Origin: Hymenobacter siberiensis
GTDB lineage: Bacteria > Bacteroidota > Bacteroidia > Cytophagales > Hymenobacteraceae
Length of the DNA stretch: 64,000 bases
Reading direction: 5' to 3'
Assembly (NCBI RefSeq): GCF_018967865.2
Contig: NZ_JAHLZY020000001.1
Location: forward strand, 620,001-684,000
Shown here: positions 50,088-59,121 of the stretch, in pieces
How positions within the stretch are numbered: position 1 is the stretch's first letter
How the letters are laid out: every line of letters starts with the position of its first letter
Notes under the pieces: model-generated
Told to the model about the DNA's origin: nothing
Database searches by the model: none
The model's input: only the letters and a program-made list of their open reading frames with translations
Made by a program: the position numbers and the translations under genes

Positions 50088-51080
50088 TTACAGTTTAGGC
50101 GTGGTAATAATTCGGGCCTGCATCTGAGCCGGTAGTAATCCCGACTTTTGAAAAATCAGCTGTCCGTTCTTGCCTGCCACGAAAGATGCAAACCCTGTGC
50201 CTAATCCTGCGCGCGCTTCCCGACTGATGATGTAAAGGTTGCGCCGGAGCGGGTAATTCTGCAAATCCGGGTCCTGGGCCAGCTGCTCAGGCGTCTTTTC
50301 GGCCAGGTATGCCTGGTAGGGCTGAATATAGTCGTTAGGCTTTGGGTTGGGGCGGGACGTGATGCTGGCCACCCGGACCTTATTGGCAAACGTCATGGCA
50401 GTCGGGTCGTCCCGGTCTGAAATCCAGTTTACCCCCACTACCCCAATAGCGCTGGGATGCGTTGCAACATAATCAAGCAGGGCAGGGTTCGAAGTTGCGG
50501 CAAATACCCGGCTGGTGAGCGGGGCACCATGCGTCACCGAATCGAGCACGAAGCGCGTCGTGCTGCTCCGGTTTGCATCGAATACCACATTGATGGACGA
50601 CAGGCCCTTCTTGCCGCTAATCTGGTTCCAGCTACCGGTTTTGCCCGTGAAAATATCGGCCAGCTGCGCCACCGTCAGCAACGAATCCGGATTGCTGCGA
50701 TTAAGTACGATGGCCAGGCCATCGATGCCAATACGGATAGTGCGCGGCACAATAGTTTGCTTGGCTAAATCAGCCTGCTCTTCCGCGTTCAGCTCGCGCG
50801 ACACCACCGCCAGCTTCACCTTATCGTTGATGAGGTCCAGCATCACCTTTTCCTCCGGCTGAAAGCTCATCTTGACATGAGCATTCGGATAAAGCTTAGC
50901 AAACGTATCTATCTGCGCCTGCAGGATAGGCGCAAACGTTTCATCCACGCTCACCGCAACATTGCCGCTGGTAGTGGTATCCTGAGCTCCTGGCGACCCT
51001 GGACCATTGCAGGAGGTAATGGCAAGTGCTCCGGCCAATACCGTAGCTCCGGCAGTCAAAAAGTGGGCACATTTAATCAT
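50088..51080 (-). CDS. PstS-like phosphate-type substrate-binding lipoprotein
   Basis: A 330-residue lipoprotein of the PBP-like (PstS-type) fold. The ATG at 51080 gives LTAGATVLAGALAITSCNG with the lipobox Cys near residue 24. The mature part has SVDETFAPILQAQIDTFAKLYP (near 46-67), LAVVSRELNAEEQADLAKQTIVPRTIRIGIDGLAIVLNRSNPDS (near 98-141), LADIFTGKTGSWNQ (near 147-160) and STTRFVLDSV, typical of PstS/SphX proteins. No pstCAB is adjacent. Its start overlaps the stop of the upstream small gene by 8 bp, so they are coupled. In this setting a scaffold or ligand-sensing role is as likely as phosphate import. Confidence 0.87.
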   Translation of the reverse strand: MIKCAHFLTAGATVLAGALAITSCNGPGSPGAQDTTTSGNVAVSVDETFAPILQAQIDTFAKLYPNAHVKMSFQPEEKVMLDLINDKVKLAVVSRELNAEEQADLAKQTIVPRTIRIGIDGLAIVLNRSNPDSLLTVAQLADIFTGKTGSWNQISGKKGLSSINVVFDANRSSTTRFVLDSVTHGAPLTSRVFAATSNPALLDYVATHPSAIGVVGVNWISDRDDPTAMTFANKVRVASITSRPNPKPNDYIQPYQAYLAEKTPEQLAQDPDLQNYPLRRNLYIISREARAGLGTGFASFVAGKNGQLIFQKSGLLPAQMQARIITTPKL

Positions 51081-51345
51081 TATCGTCAGAAATGGTTTTT
51101 TTGCGAAAATGGGCCTGGTAGCCTCGGCCAAAACGGACCAGCCCATAGAGAATGAATACAGAACCCAAAATCCGGCGGGTTATTGGGCCAAGCTGAACCA
51201 GTCCCCCAACCGAAGGACTATTGGCCGACCACCACAGCCATACCCCAAGGCCCATGTAAATGGAGGCCATCAGGAGCACAAAGTAACGCACTAGCCGCTG
51301 GGGCGACTTACCAAGCCGCTCCTCAGTAGTAGGTAAGTTGAGCAT
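51073..51345 (-). CDS. Small two-helix membrane protein
   Basis: A 90-residue protein with two hydrophobic segments: YFVLLMASIYMGLGVWLWWSA (near 21-41) and ITRRILGSVFILYGLVRFGRG (near 55-75). The N-terminus is charged and the C-terminus is HFRKKTISDDND. The stop overlaps the PstS gene start (ATGATTAA on the minus strand), which supports translation of both from one transcript. No family was recognised with confidence, but similar short proteins often sit between tonB and pstS in Cytophagales. Confidence 0.72.
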   Translation of the reverse strand: MLNLPTTEERLGKSPQRLVRYFVLLMASIYMGLGVWLWWSANSPSVGGLVQLGPITRRILGSVFILYGLVRFGRGYQAHFRKKTISDDND

Positions 51346-51703
51346 AAAAAAGAAAATGCAGAAATGGAGATATAATAAACCCGAAAAACGCGGGTAAAGG
51401 TTCGGCGCATCAGCTTGGAGCTCCCATACCAGCCTGCAAAAAAGCCAAAAAATAGCTGCTTTTCATAGCGGACAACTCACTTGGTTTGTCTCGTAATGTG
51501 CTCGCAAATGAGTTTGGTAGTTAGTCAACAGACGGCTTTCTAATTGAAGTTAGCGCCCTACAACGAACTATTGCTGCCTATCGGTACCTGTGGAGCAACT
51601 TTTTGTACATGCCCTGAGGTGGTGTGTAATAAAAAACCCTGGACCGAGCCATGAAGCTCAATCCAGGGTTTCCGCTACTTCTGAAAAAACCAGAAGTAAG
51701 AAA
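51346..51703. other. 358-bp region between tonB and the small membrane-protein gene
   Basis: No gene was seen. The right part holds the tonB terminator (51631-51671). The left part is AT-richer and probably holds the promoter for the membrane protein-PstS-TPR unit; no clear TAnnTTTG was found on the minus strand. Confidence 0.5.
51631..51671 (-). terminator. Terminator after tonB
   Basis: AAACCCTGGA and TCCAGGGTTT pair around an 18-nt loop; the A run at 51631-51636 becomes a U run in the minus-strand transcript. It lies 33 bp beyond the tonB stop. Confidence 0.85.
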
Positions 51704-52531
51704 CTATTGAATTTTGAAGGTAATCGGTACCGTAAACGAAACGCTTACTGCACGGCCGTTCTGCTTGCCGGGGATGAATTTAGGCAGGGTTTTCACCGCC
51801 CGCATCGTTTCCTCGTCAAGACCCGAACCCAGGCCTTTTACCACTTTCACATCTGAAACGTCGCCCTGCGGGTTTACCGTAAAGCTAACGAAGATGCGAC
51901 CTTCAACTTGGTTGCGAAGTGCCAGCGGGGGGTATTTCACCGCCTTCTGGATGGCGTTTACGATAGCACCGTTTCCACCACCACCGGGCAGCTGAGGCAT
52001 TTGCTCTACGTAGGTGTAGACTTTGTTCTCAACTACTTCTTCAACCACTTTGTCGCCGGTACCCGAAAGTTCGGACAGGTCAGGAGCATCCGTGTTACCT
52101 TTTACGGTTACGGTGGCCACCGTCTTATCCTTCAGCTCCTCCTGGTCCGGAACCTCTTCCTTCTTCACTTCCTCATCCTTCTTCACCACCGGAGGAGTGA
52201 ATTTGATGGTGGTAAGCTTGGGCGGAGGGGGTGGCGGCGCCTCGGGGGGCGGCGGGGGGGGCGGCGGCTTGGTTTCGTCCAGGGGAGGAGCGTCCATCAG
52301 CACGTTCTCCTTCAGATTCTTCGCGGGCTCCTTCGGCATCTTTTCTTTCAGATACTGAGCGATGAGCGGGAAAGCAATCAGAAGGACAAACAGCGCCGTA
52401 GCAATAATCAGCGCCCGGGTTACGTGGCGCTGATACAGGCGTCGGAGCACATAAGCGCCGTAGGCCTTGTTGCGACCCTCAAAAACGATATCGTTTAAGC
52501 TGGCTTTCGCAATTTGCGCATTGTCCATCAT
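51704..52531 (-). CDS. tonB: TonB energy transducer
   Basis: A 275-residue TonB protein. The N-terminus SLNDIVFEGRNKAYGAYVLRRLY (near 11-33) is typical of Bacteroidota TonBs, followed by a membrane helix ALIIATALFVLLIAFPLIAQY (near 39-59). A proline stretch (KPPPPPPPPEAPPPPPPK, near 87-104) spans the periplasm. The C-terminal TonB domain is LPGGGGNGAIVNAIQKAVKYPPLALRNQVEGRIFVSFTVNPQGDVSD (near 178-225) to VSVSFTVPITFKIQ. The ATG overlaps the exbD stop by 4 bp, so they are coupled. It transfers proton-motive energy to TonB-dependent receptors. Confidence 0.94.
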   Translation of the reverse strand: MMDNAQIAKASLNDIVFEGRNKAYGAYVLRRLYQRHVTRALIIATALFVLLIAFPLIAQYLKEKMPKEPAKNLKENVLMDAPPLDETKPPPPPPPPEAPPPPPPKLTTIKFTPPVVKKDEEVKKEEVPDQEELKDKTVATVTVKGNTDAPDLSELSGTGDKVVEEVVENKVYTYVEQMPQLPGGGGNGAIVNAIQKAVKYPPLALRNQVEGRIFVSFTVNPQGDVSDVKVVKGLGSGLDEETMRAVKTLPKFIPGKQNGRAVSVSFTVPITFKIQ

Positions 52532-53064
52532 AGGGCTGAGTCTTTAATAAGGTCCAGGTCGTCTTTGGGTACCTTCACCAGCGCGTATTTTTTCTGGTTC
52601 GTGATGTTCATCTCGTCCAGAATATCCACCATGTTTTTATACTTGGCGTCTTCACTTGCTTTGATGAGGATGATGGGGTCCGGCTTCTGGCGCTGGCGGT
52701 CCAGCAATACCTGCCGAATGCCGGAAGCGGAGAAGTTCGTCACCTTCAACTCAGGCTTGGGTACCGTTTTGTCGTTGGGCGTATTCAACCCGAAGTAGTA
52801 ATACGCCTTGTTGTCTTTGCCAAGGATGATGGTCATGGCCTGCGAGGCCTTGATTTTCGTGTCCTCGACATCGTCGGTCTTCTTCACCGGCATCGTGAGC
52901 TGCATCACGTTGGGCTTGGCGAAGGTGGTGGTCAGCATGAAGAAGGTGAGCAGGAGGAAGGCCAAGTCCACCATTGGGGTCATGTCGATTTTGGTCGACA
53001 TTTTCTTGGCCCGCTTCTTCCCACCTTTTCCACCGGAGTCGGCTTTGCCTTGAATTTCTGCCAT
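52528..53064 (-). CDS. ExbD/TolR-family protein, second copy
   Basis: A 178-residue ExbD. A basic N-terminus (GGKGGKKRAKKMSTK) leads to the single membrane helix with the proton-path Asp: KIDMTPMVDLAFLLLTFFMLTTTF (near 26-49, Asp34). The periplasmic part is helix-strand (KTDDVEDTKIKASQAMTIIL, GIRQVLLDRQRQKPDPIILIK, VDILDEMNITNQKKYALVKV). It differs in length from the other ExbD (210 residues), which suggests that the pair forms a hetero-oligomer with ExbB. It overlaps tonB. Confidence 0.93.
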   Translation of the reverse strand: MAEIQGKADSGGKGGKKRAKKMSTKIDMTPMVDLAFLLLTFFMLTTTFAKPNVMQLTMPVKKTDDVEDTKIKASQAMTIILGKDNKAYYYFGLNTPNDKTVPKPELKVTNFSASGIRQVLLDRQRQKPDPIILIKASEDAKYKNMVDILDEMNITNQKKYALVKVPKDDLDLIKDSAL

Positions 53065-53116
53065 GGAATTTAGTTAAGTGAAAGGATTGGGAATGAAGCA
53101 GTAGCAACAACCAAAA

Positions 53117-53749
53117 TTATTTGGCGGCGGCTACTGGCTTGTTTTCCATATCCGTGATGAGATTGAAGCGGTTGATGTCTCTTTCCTGCAACACTTTGAT
53201 AACCTGCTCTACCGTAGGTATGTCAGCATTGCCATCGCCTTTGATAGCGATGTAAGTAGGCTTGTGGAAGATGGCCTGGTTAGCTGTACGAGCTGCAAGT
53301 ACCCAGTCAATCAACTGGTTATTGAGCGAGTCGAGCGGAACACCGGGCTGCTGGGCATTTACCTGCTTGCGGTCTTCCTTTTCCATGTTCAGGTAAGAAC
53401 CCAACTGGCTGATAGGCAAGCCAAAGTTGGGTAGGTTGCTGAACTCCTTGGCTTGGGCTGCGGTGAAGTTTACGCCGTATTTGGCGCCTACTTTCTGCAA
53501 GGCCTGAATCTTGGTTTGCGGCGCATCGACACCAAAGAAGACGCGCTTCTTGTTGTCGATGGTGAGCGTGATTACGTTGTTCTCGGGCAATTTAAGCTCC
53601 GAAGTCGACGAGGGCGTGTCCACTACCACAGTCTCTTCGGGGGCAAACTTGGTGGTGAGCATGAAGAATGTCACCAGCAAGAAAGCCAGGTCCACCATCG
53701 GCGTCATATCGAGCGACGGTGAGGTACGGTGCGGTTTTACTTTGGGCAT
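53117..53749 (-). CDS. ExbD/TolR-family protein, first copy
   Basis: A 210-residue ExbD. The N-terminus is KVKPHRTSPSLDMTPMVDLAFLLVTFFMLTTKF (near 3-35), with the helix Asp at residue 18. The periplasmic domain (near 45-205) is longer than in the second copy, including an insert near 80-150 with FGVDAPQTKIQALQKVGAKYG and YLNMEKEDRKQVNAQQPG. It ends FNLITDMENKPVAAAK. It follows exbB by 88 bp and precedes the second exbD by 52 bp. Confidence 0.92.
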   Translation of the reverse strand: MPKVKPHRTSPSLDMTPMVDLAFLLVTFFMLTTKFAPEETVVVDTPSSTSELKLPENNVITLTIDNKKRVFFGVDAPQTKIQALQKVGAKYGVNFTAAQAKEFSNLPNFGLPISQLGSYLNMEKEDRKQVNAQQPGVPLDSLNNQLIDWVLAARTANQAIFHKPTYIAIKGDGNADIPTVEQVIKVLQERDINRFNLITDMENKPVAAAK

Positions 53750-53837
53750 TGCGAGGTGGGGGTAAAAGGGGGCGATTCATTCCGGAGAACGAACCGCCCC
53801 GCGTTTTAGTGCATCAGCAGTTTGCTAACAAACGGAA

Positions 53838-54719
53838 TTAAACCGTTTGGGCGTTCTGCTTATTGCCGTGTTGAGCGGCAAAGGTTTGGATGATGCTGAA
53901 ACCGGCCTCGTCAATGCTGTAAGTCAGCTCGTCAATCTTGCTGGTGAAGTAGTTGTAGGCTACGATGGCCAGGGCCGAAGTACCGATACCCAGTGCCGTG
54001 TTAATCAGGGCTTCCGAGATACCGTTTGCCAGAGCTACTGCATCGGGAGTACCGGCCTGCGCCAGAGCGGCGAAGGCACGAATCATACCGAATACCGTGC
54101 CCAGCAGACCCGTCAGCGTGGCAATAGAAGCCAGCGTCGAGATGATAACCAGGTTTTTCTCCAGCATGGGCAGCTCCAGGGCGGTGCTTTCTTCGATTTC
54201 CTTCTGGATGGCGAGGATTTGCTGGTCAGTGGCCATCGAGCGGTCACGGCCCATCTCGTTGTATTTCATCAGGCCGGCTTTCACCACGTTAGCTACCGAG
54301 CCTTTCTGCTGGTCGCAGGCAGCGAGGGCGCCGTTGATGTCATTGCTGTTCAGCTTCTGACGCACGGTGCGCACAAAACTCTCGATGCTCTTGGAGCCTT
54401 TGGCCTTGCTGATGGTCAGCATCCGCTCAATCGAGAAGGTGATAACCATGAGCAGCATCGACATCAGAATCGGCACTACAAAACCACCCTTAAAAACTAC
54501 CCCGAGGTAGTCGCCGGGGTTGGGGTTATTCTCATTGTTGCCGCCTTGAAAGTGGCTTGAGTCGCCTAGCACGAACTTATAAATGAGGAGGCTGACAACG
54601 TAAGCAAGGATGATAACCAGGACGGAGAACAGCGAGGCACCACCGCTGCTTTGGGCTTCGGCTTTGGCGGCCGTTGCGGCGGGCCGGGGGCTCGTATTCA
54701 TGGCATTTTTCTGTTCCAT
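53838..54719 (-). CDS. MotA/TolQ/ExbB proton-channel protein
   Basis: A 293-residue ExbB from the ATG at 54719 (MEQKNAMNTS). The first membrane helix is ASLFSVLVIILAYVVSLLIYKFV (near 27-49), followed by a periplasmic Asn-rich loop (GGNNENNPNPGDY). The second pair of helices is VVPILMSMLLMVITFSIERML (near 80-100), and the last two are VIISTLASIATLTGLLGTVFGMIRAF (near 190-215) and ALINTALGIGTSALAIVAYNYF (near 233-254). All are typical of ExbB. A long 5' upstream frame to 54890 lacks these features and is not used. It heads the exbB-exbD-exbD-tonB operon. Confidence 0.94.
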   Translation of the reverse strand: MEQKNAMNTSPRPAATAAKAEAQSSGGASLFSVLVIILAYVVSLLIYKFVLGDSSHFQGGNNENNPNPGDYLGVVFKGGFVVPILMSMLLMVITFSIERMLTISKAKGSKSIESFVRTVRQKLNSNDINGALAACDQQKGSVANVVKAGLMKYNEMGRDRSMATDQQILAIQKEIEESTALELPMLEKNLVIISTLASIATLTGLLGTVFGMIRAFAALAQAGTPDAVALANGISEALINTALGIGTSALAIVAYNYFTSKIDELTYSIDEAGFSIIQTFAAQHGNKQNAQTV

Positions 54720-54989
54720 TTGTTCCGGATTGTTTGGGGGTTGTTGTGTGAAGTATTTGAATTGAGTGGGTAAAGAAAATGCAAAAAGTTGGTTAGGAGT
54801 GCAGGCGTTAGCAAAAAAGACAATCGATAATCCCGTTCCGAGAGAAGTCGAATAGCACTTATCAAAGTCTAAATTACCCACCGAGCCCACTTAGTTGAGC
54901 AAACCTAACCAAAAAGCGCGGCCTGACCAAAGAAAAGTTGCCAGCGCCCACTAGAATTACCATGAAAGTTGGATGAAGCCTCCCCAATG

Positions 54990-55847
54990 CTAAACCGTGC
55001 CTTTGGGTTGAGCAGGGCGTCGTTTGGCTTCTTCCCAGTACACATCCATCTGGGCCAGCGAGAGGTCGGCGAGGTGCTGATTATTGGCGGCAGCGGCCGT
55101 TTCCAGATACTGAAAGCGGCTGATAAACTTGCGGTTGGTGCGCTCCAGTGCTTCTTCGGGATTGATGCCGGCGAAGCGGGCAAAATTGACCAGCGAAAAG
55201 AGTAAATCGCCAAATTCATCGGCCGCTTTTTCAGCGTCCATCCGGTCGGGATTGCCGTGGCTGTACTCGGTACCAAACTCGTTTAATTCTTCCTGCACTT
55301 TGTCCCATACCTGCTCGGGCTGCTCCCAGTCGAAGCCCGCGCCCCGGGCTTTTTCCTGAATACGCATGGCCTTTACCAGCGCAGGCAGGGAAGTGGGTAC
55401 CCCGCCGAGCACCCCGTTGGTATTGCCTTTTTCTTTGAGCTTGAGCTGCTCCCAATTGCGCTTTACCGTCTCCTCGTCGTGGGCCTGCACATCGCCGTAG
55501 ATGTGCGGGTGGCGGTAAATGAGCTTCTCGCACTGGGCATTGAGCACGTCGGCAATGTCGAAGGCATCTTTTTCGGCGGCGATGCGGGCGTAAAAAATCA
55601 GGTGAAGCATGACATCGCCCAGTTCCTTTTTCAGGTCGGGCAGGTCGTCGCGCAGAATGGCATCGCTGATTTCGTAGGTTTCCTCGATGGTGAGGTGCCG
55701 CAGGGTCTGCAGGGTTTGTTTTTTATCCCAGGGACATTCAGTGCGGAGGCGGTCGAGTACGTCGAGCAGGCGGCCGAATGCTTCGAGCTGCGCGGGCCGG
55801 CGAGCACTGGTAAGCAGAACATTAGGCGAATTTGTGGGGTTTTCCAT
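54990..55847 (-). CDS. mazG: Nucleoside triphosphate pyrophosphohydrolase MazG
   Basis: A 285-residue all-alpha NTP pyrophosphatase. The N-terminal MazG domain has LLDVLDRLRTECPWDKKQTLQTLRHLTIEETYEISDAI (near 24-61) and the metal motif KKELGDVMLHLIFYARIA (near 69-86, ELGD). A second MazG domain near 175-240 has EKAADEFGDLLFSLVNFARFAG (EFGD). Two domains of this size are the usual MazG arrangement. It removes abnormal NTPs and can lower (p)ppGpp-related signals. The ATG at 55847 is chosen. It diverges from glmM. Confidence 0.94.
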   Translation of the reverse strand: MENPTNSPNVLLTSARRPAQLEAFGRLLDVLDRLRTECPWDKKQTLQTLRHLTIEETYEISDAILRDDLPDLKKELGDVMLHLIFYARIAAEKDAFDIADVLNAQCEKLIYRHPHIYGDVQAHDEETVKRNWEQLKLKEKGNTNGVLGGVPTSLPALVKAMRIQEKARGAGFDWEQPEQVWDKVQEELNEFGTEYSHGNPDRMDAEKAADEFGDLLFSLVNFARFAGINPEEALERTNRKFISRFQYLETAAAANNQHLADLSLAQMDVYWEEAKRRPAQPKGTV

Positions 55848-55922
55848 TGTTCCAAAGATAAAAGTCCGTGCCGCCAACCGGTTGCTAATGCCTAATTTTG
55901 GTCTTTCAAATTAACTACCTCC

Positions 55923-57320
55923 GTGACTTTAATCAAATCTATTTCCGGTATCCGTGGCACTATTGGCGGGCCGGTGGGCCAGGGCCTCACGCCGCTCGAC
56001 GTGGTGAAGTATGCCGCCGCGTATGGTACCTGGGTTAAAACCCAAAATACTGATAGCAAGCTGATTATTGTCGGCCGCGATGCTCGGATTTCGGGCGATA
56101 TGGTGAGCCGCCTGGTGGCCGCTACGCTGCAGGGCCTCGGCCTCGATGTGTGCGACCTCGGCCTGAGCACCACGCCCACCGTGGAAATGGCGGTGCCCGC
56201 CATGAAGGCGGCCGGCGGCATTATCCTCACGGCTTCGCACAACCCCAAGCAGTGGAACGCACTGAAGCTGCTGAACGCCATCGGCGAATTTATCTCGGAA
56301 GCCGATGGGCAGCAGGTGCTGGCCTCGGCCGAAAACGAGGACTTTGACTTTGCGCCCGTGACCAAGCTGGGCCAGTACACCACGGATACCACTTTCTTGG
56401 AAAAGCACATTGAAGCTATTCTGGCGCTGCCGCTGGTGGACGTGGAAGCCATTAAGGCCCGCAACTTCCGGGTGGTGGTGGATGCCGTGAACTCGTCGGG
56501 GGGCTTTGCCGTGCCGCAGCTGCTGGAAGCGCTGGGCGTGACGACCATCGAAAAATTGCATTGCGAGCCCACCGGCGACTTTGCCCACAACCCCGAGCCG
56601 CTGCCCGAGCACCTGCGCGACATTGCCAAGGTGCTGGAAAAAGGCGGCTTCGACCTCGGCATCGTGGTAGACCCCGACGTGGACCGCCTGGCGCTGGTGA
56701 GCGAAAACGGCGAGATGTTCGGCGAAGAATACACGCTGGTGGCCGTGGCCGACTACGTGCTGCAAAGCTTGGGCGGCGGCAATACCGTGAGCAACTTGAG
56801 CAGCACCCGCGCCCTGCGCGACGTGACCGAGAAGGCCGGTGGCAACTATTCGGCCGCCGCCGTGGGCGAGGTGAATGTGGTGACGAAAATGAAGGAAACC
56901 AACGCCGTAATCGGTGGCGAAGGCAACGGGGGCATCATTTACCCCGAACTGCACTATGGCCGCGACGCCCTGGTTGGCATTGCGCTGTTTCTGACGCACC
57001 TGGCCAAAACCGGCCTCACGGTGAGCCGCCTGCGCAACTCGTACCCGAGCTATTTCATCTCGAAAAACAAGATTGAACTGACGTCGGACATCAACACCGA
57101 CGACGTGCTGGCCAAGATGGAGCAGCGCTACGCCAAGCAGCCCGTGAATACGATTGACGGCGTGAAAATTGAGTTCGATAAGGAGTGGGTGCACCTGCGC
57201 AAGTCTAATACCGAACCCGTTATCCGCATCTATGCCGAGTCGGATTCGAACTCTACGGCTGATTATCTGGCCCAGAAAATCATTGGTGATATCAAGGAAA
57301 TTATCGCCGCAAAGGCGTAG
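55923..57320 (+). CDS. glmM: Phosphoglucosamine mutase
   Basis: A 465-residue phosphohexomutase that converts glucosamine 6-phosphate to glucosamine 1-phosphate for UDP-GlcNAc synthesis. The start is a GTG at 55923 (MTLIKSISGIRGTIGG). The phosphoserine is in ILTASHNPKQWNALK (near 98-112), the Mg2+ loop in VVDPDVDRLALV (near 248-259), the sugar loop in IGGEGNGGIIYPELHYGRDAL (near 331-351) and the phosphate-binding end in RKSNTEPVIRIYAES (near 426-440). This sequence is closer to the archaeal/Bacteroidota type. GlmM is preferred over other mutases by context and motifs; a phosphomannomutase is the main alternative. Confidence 0.92.
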   Translation: MTLIKSISGIRGTIGGPVGQGLTPLDVVKYAAAYGTWVKTQNTDSKLIIVGRDARISGDMVSRLVAATLQGLGLDVCDLGLSTTPTVEMAVPAMKAAGGIILTASHNPKQWNALKLLNAIGEFISEADGQQVLASAENEDFDFAPVTKLGQYTTDTTFLEKHIEAILALPLVDVEAIKARNFRVVVDAVNSSGGFAVPQLLEALGVTTIEKLHCEPTGDFAHNPEPLPEHLRDIAKVLEKGGFDLGIVVDPDVDRLALVSENGEMFGEEYTLVAVADYVLQSLGGGNTVSNLSSTRALRDVTEKAGGNYSAAAVGEVNVVTKMKETNAVIGGEGNGGIIYPELHYGRDALVGIALFLTHLAKTGLTVSRLRNSYPSYFISKNKIELTSDINTDDVLAKMEQRYAKQPVNTIDGVKIEFDKEWVHLRKSNTEPVIRIYAESDSNSTADYLAQKIIGDIKEIIAAKA

Positions 57321-57406
57321 TTAGTCGGGGTGTTGCGCATTTAGCGCGGCTGCTGTGGGGTAGTTTCAATTCGAAAGCCCAAATTTGTATTTGTGTATAG
57401 CTTGAA

Positions 57407-57445
57407 AGAAGCCGGGTGCACCCACACCCGGCTTCTGCCTTTTTC
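57407..57445 (+). terminator. Terminator upstream of the cysteine desulfurase gene
   Basis: AGAAGCCGGGTG and CACCCGGCTTCT (12-bp perfect arms) around CACCCA, followed by CTGCC and TTTTT. It lies 86 bp after glmM and 17 bp before the cysteine desulfurase ATG; attenuation of the second gene is possible. Confidence 0.75.
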
Positions 57446-57461
57446 TGCTGAAACGATTCCT

Positions 57462-58637
57462 ATGAGCACAATTTCCCCCAACGCGCCCGCTTTCGTTTAT
57501 TTCGACAACGCCGCTACCACGCCCCTCGACCCCGAGGTGCTGGAGGCCATGCTGCCCTTTCTGAGCCAGCACTACGGCAACCCGAGCAGCCTGCACGGCC
57601 CGGGCCGGCAGGTGCGCGCCGCCATCGAGAACGCCCGCAAAACGGTGGCGCACCTGCTGAATGCCGCTCCGGCCGAAATCATTTTCACGAGCGGTGGCAC
57701 CGAGGCCGACAATTATGCCGCCTTTGGCAGTGTGCGCACACTGGGGCTAAAGCACGCCATTACCTCGCCGATGGAGCACCATGCCGTGCTGCACCCGTTG
57801 CAGGTACTGGCCAAAAGCGGCGAGATTGAGCTGCACTACGTGAAACACGACGCGCAGGGAACCCTGGATTTGGGTCACCTGGAGGAGCTGCTGGCCACGC
57901 AGTCGCGCACGTTTGTGAGCCTGATGCACGCCAATAATGAAATTGGCAACCTGAATGACATTGCCGCCATTGGTGATATCTGTGCCCGCTACGATGCCGT
58001 GTTTCACACCGATACGGTGCAGACGATGGGGCATTACCGGCACGACGTGCAGCAGCTGAAAAACCATTTTCTGGTGGGTTCGGCCCATAAATTTCATGGG
58101 CCGAAGGGGGTGGGGTTTATCTACACCCGCAGTGGCTTGCGGGTGAGTCCGCTCATTCACGGCGGCTCGCAGGAGCGCAATGTGCGCTCGGGCACGGAGA
58201 ACGTATACGGCATTGTGGGCCTGGTCAAGGCGCTGGAAATCGCGGTGCGCGACCTGGCCGCCCACCACGCGCAGGTGCAGGCGTTGAAGACCCGCTTCAT
58301 CGAAAAGCTCCGCGCCGAGGTGGAGGATGTGCAGTTCAACGGCCTGTCGGAGCACGCCGATAAGAGCCTTTACACGGTGCTGAGCGTGAGCCTGCCACCG
58401 TCGGCCATCAGCGAAATGCTGTTGTTCAACCTCGATATCAGCAAGGTGGCGGCTTCGGGGGGCTCGGCCTGCACCAGTGGGGCCCAGGCGGGCTCGCATG
58501 TGCTCGAAGCCCTGGGCTGCGACCCCGGCCGTGCCACCGTCCGCTTTTCGATGAGCAAGATGAACACCGAAGCAGAAGTGGACTACGCCGTGGCCGTGCT
58601 GGCCAAGCTATACCGGTCGGTAGCAGTGCAGGATTAA
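57462..58637 (+). CDS. Cysteine desulfurase (IscS/NifS type)
   Basis: A 391-residue PLP enzyme that removes sulfur from cysteine for Fe-S clusters and tRNA thiolation. The ATG at 57462 gives VYFDNAATTPLDPEVLEAML (near 12-31). IIFTSGGTEADNYAAF (near 67-82) and SPMEHHAVLHP (near 104-114) bind PLP; the Schiff-base Lys is in VGSAHKFHGPKGVGF (near 203-217); the catalytic Cys is in GGSACTSGAQAGSHVLEALG (near 331-350). The CTSG loop is short as in group I enzymes. No iscU is nearby. It ends 4 bp into the terminal codons of the convergent decayed gene. Confidence 0.93.
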   Translation: MSTISPNAPAFVYFDNAATTPLDPEVLEAMLPFLSQHYGNPSSLHGPGRQVRAAIENARKTVAHLLNAAPAEIIFTSGGTEADNYAAFGSVRTLGLKHAITSPMEHHAVLHPLQVLAKSGEIELHYVKHDAQGTLDLGHLEELLATQSRTFVSLMHANNEIGNLNDIAAIGDICARYDAVFHTDTVQTMGHYRHDVQQLKNHFLVGSAHKFHGPKGVGFIYTRSGLRVSPLIHGGSQERNVRSGTENVYGIVGLVKALEIAVRDLAAHHAQVQALKTRFIEKLRAEVEDVQFNGLSEHADKSLYTVLSVSLPPSAISEMLLFNLDISKVAASGGSACTSGAQAGSHVLEALGCDPGRATVRFSMSKMNTEAEVDYAVAVLAKLYRSVAVQD

Positions 58638-59121
58638 AACTGCCCGGTGGCCCCTCCGCCACCCGATTGCCCACCGCCGAACTCGAAGCCACCCAAGGCG
58701 GGCGCATCGAGTGCGTGGGCAGTTTGGGCCTGAATCAGGTTTTTGAGGTTGAAGTGGCGTGGCTCATCGTCGGGCAGCGAGGTGAGGCCGAAGCGGGCGG
58801 GGCGTAGGGCGCGGAGCAATGCGCCGGCCAGCAGCACCGTAAGCAGAGCGCCAGCCGCTACGGCGGCTATTTCGGGCGGTAGCAGCGAGCGGTAGTGCCG
58901 CAGAGTGAACATGGAGAATGCCAGTGCCAACAAGCTCAGTAGGAGCAGGGGGCGGTCGGCCCGGCGCAGGCCCAGCGTGATATACAGAAGTGGAATGCCC
59001 GCCGTGAATAGATAGAAGAGCGGCGCAAACGGTATTTGCACAGATACATTGAGGCTGTGAAGCTCGGTATTCCCTTCGCACACTATCAGGTAGTTGCCGC
59101 CGAGGTAGAATACGGCCAGGG

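Noticed and set aside
50088..51080. A phosphate uptake (pst) operon
   Set aside because: No permease or ATPase genes are adjacent; the gene overlaps a small membrane protein in the exb/tonB cluster instead.
52200..52280. Plus-strand Gly/Ser-rich frames opposite tonB
   Set aside because: They are the complement of the proline stretch of TonB and have no other protein features.
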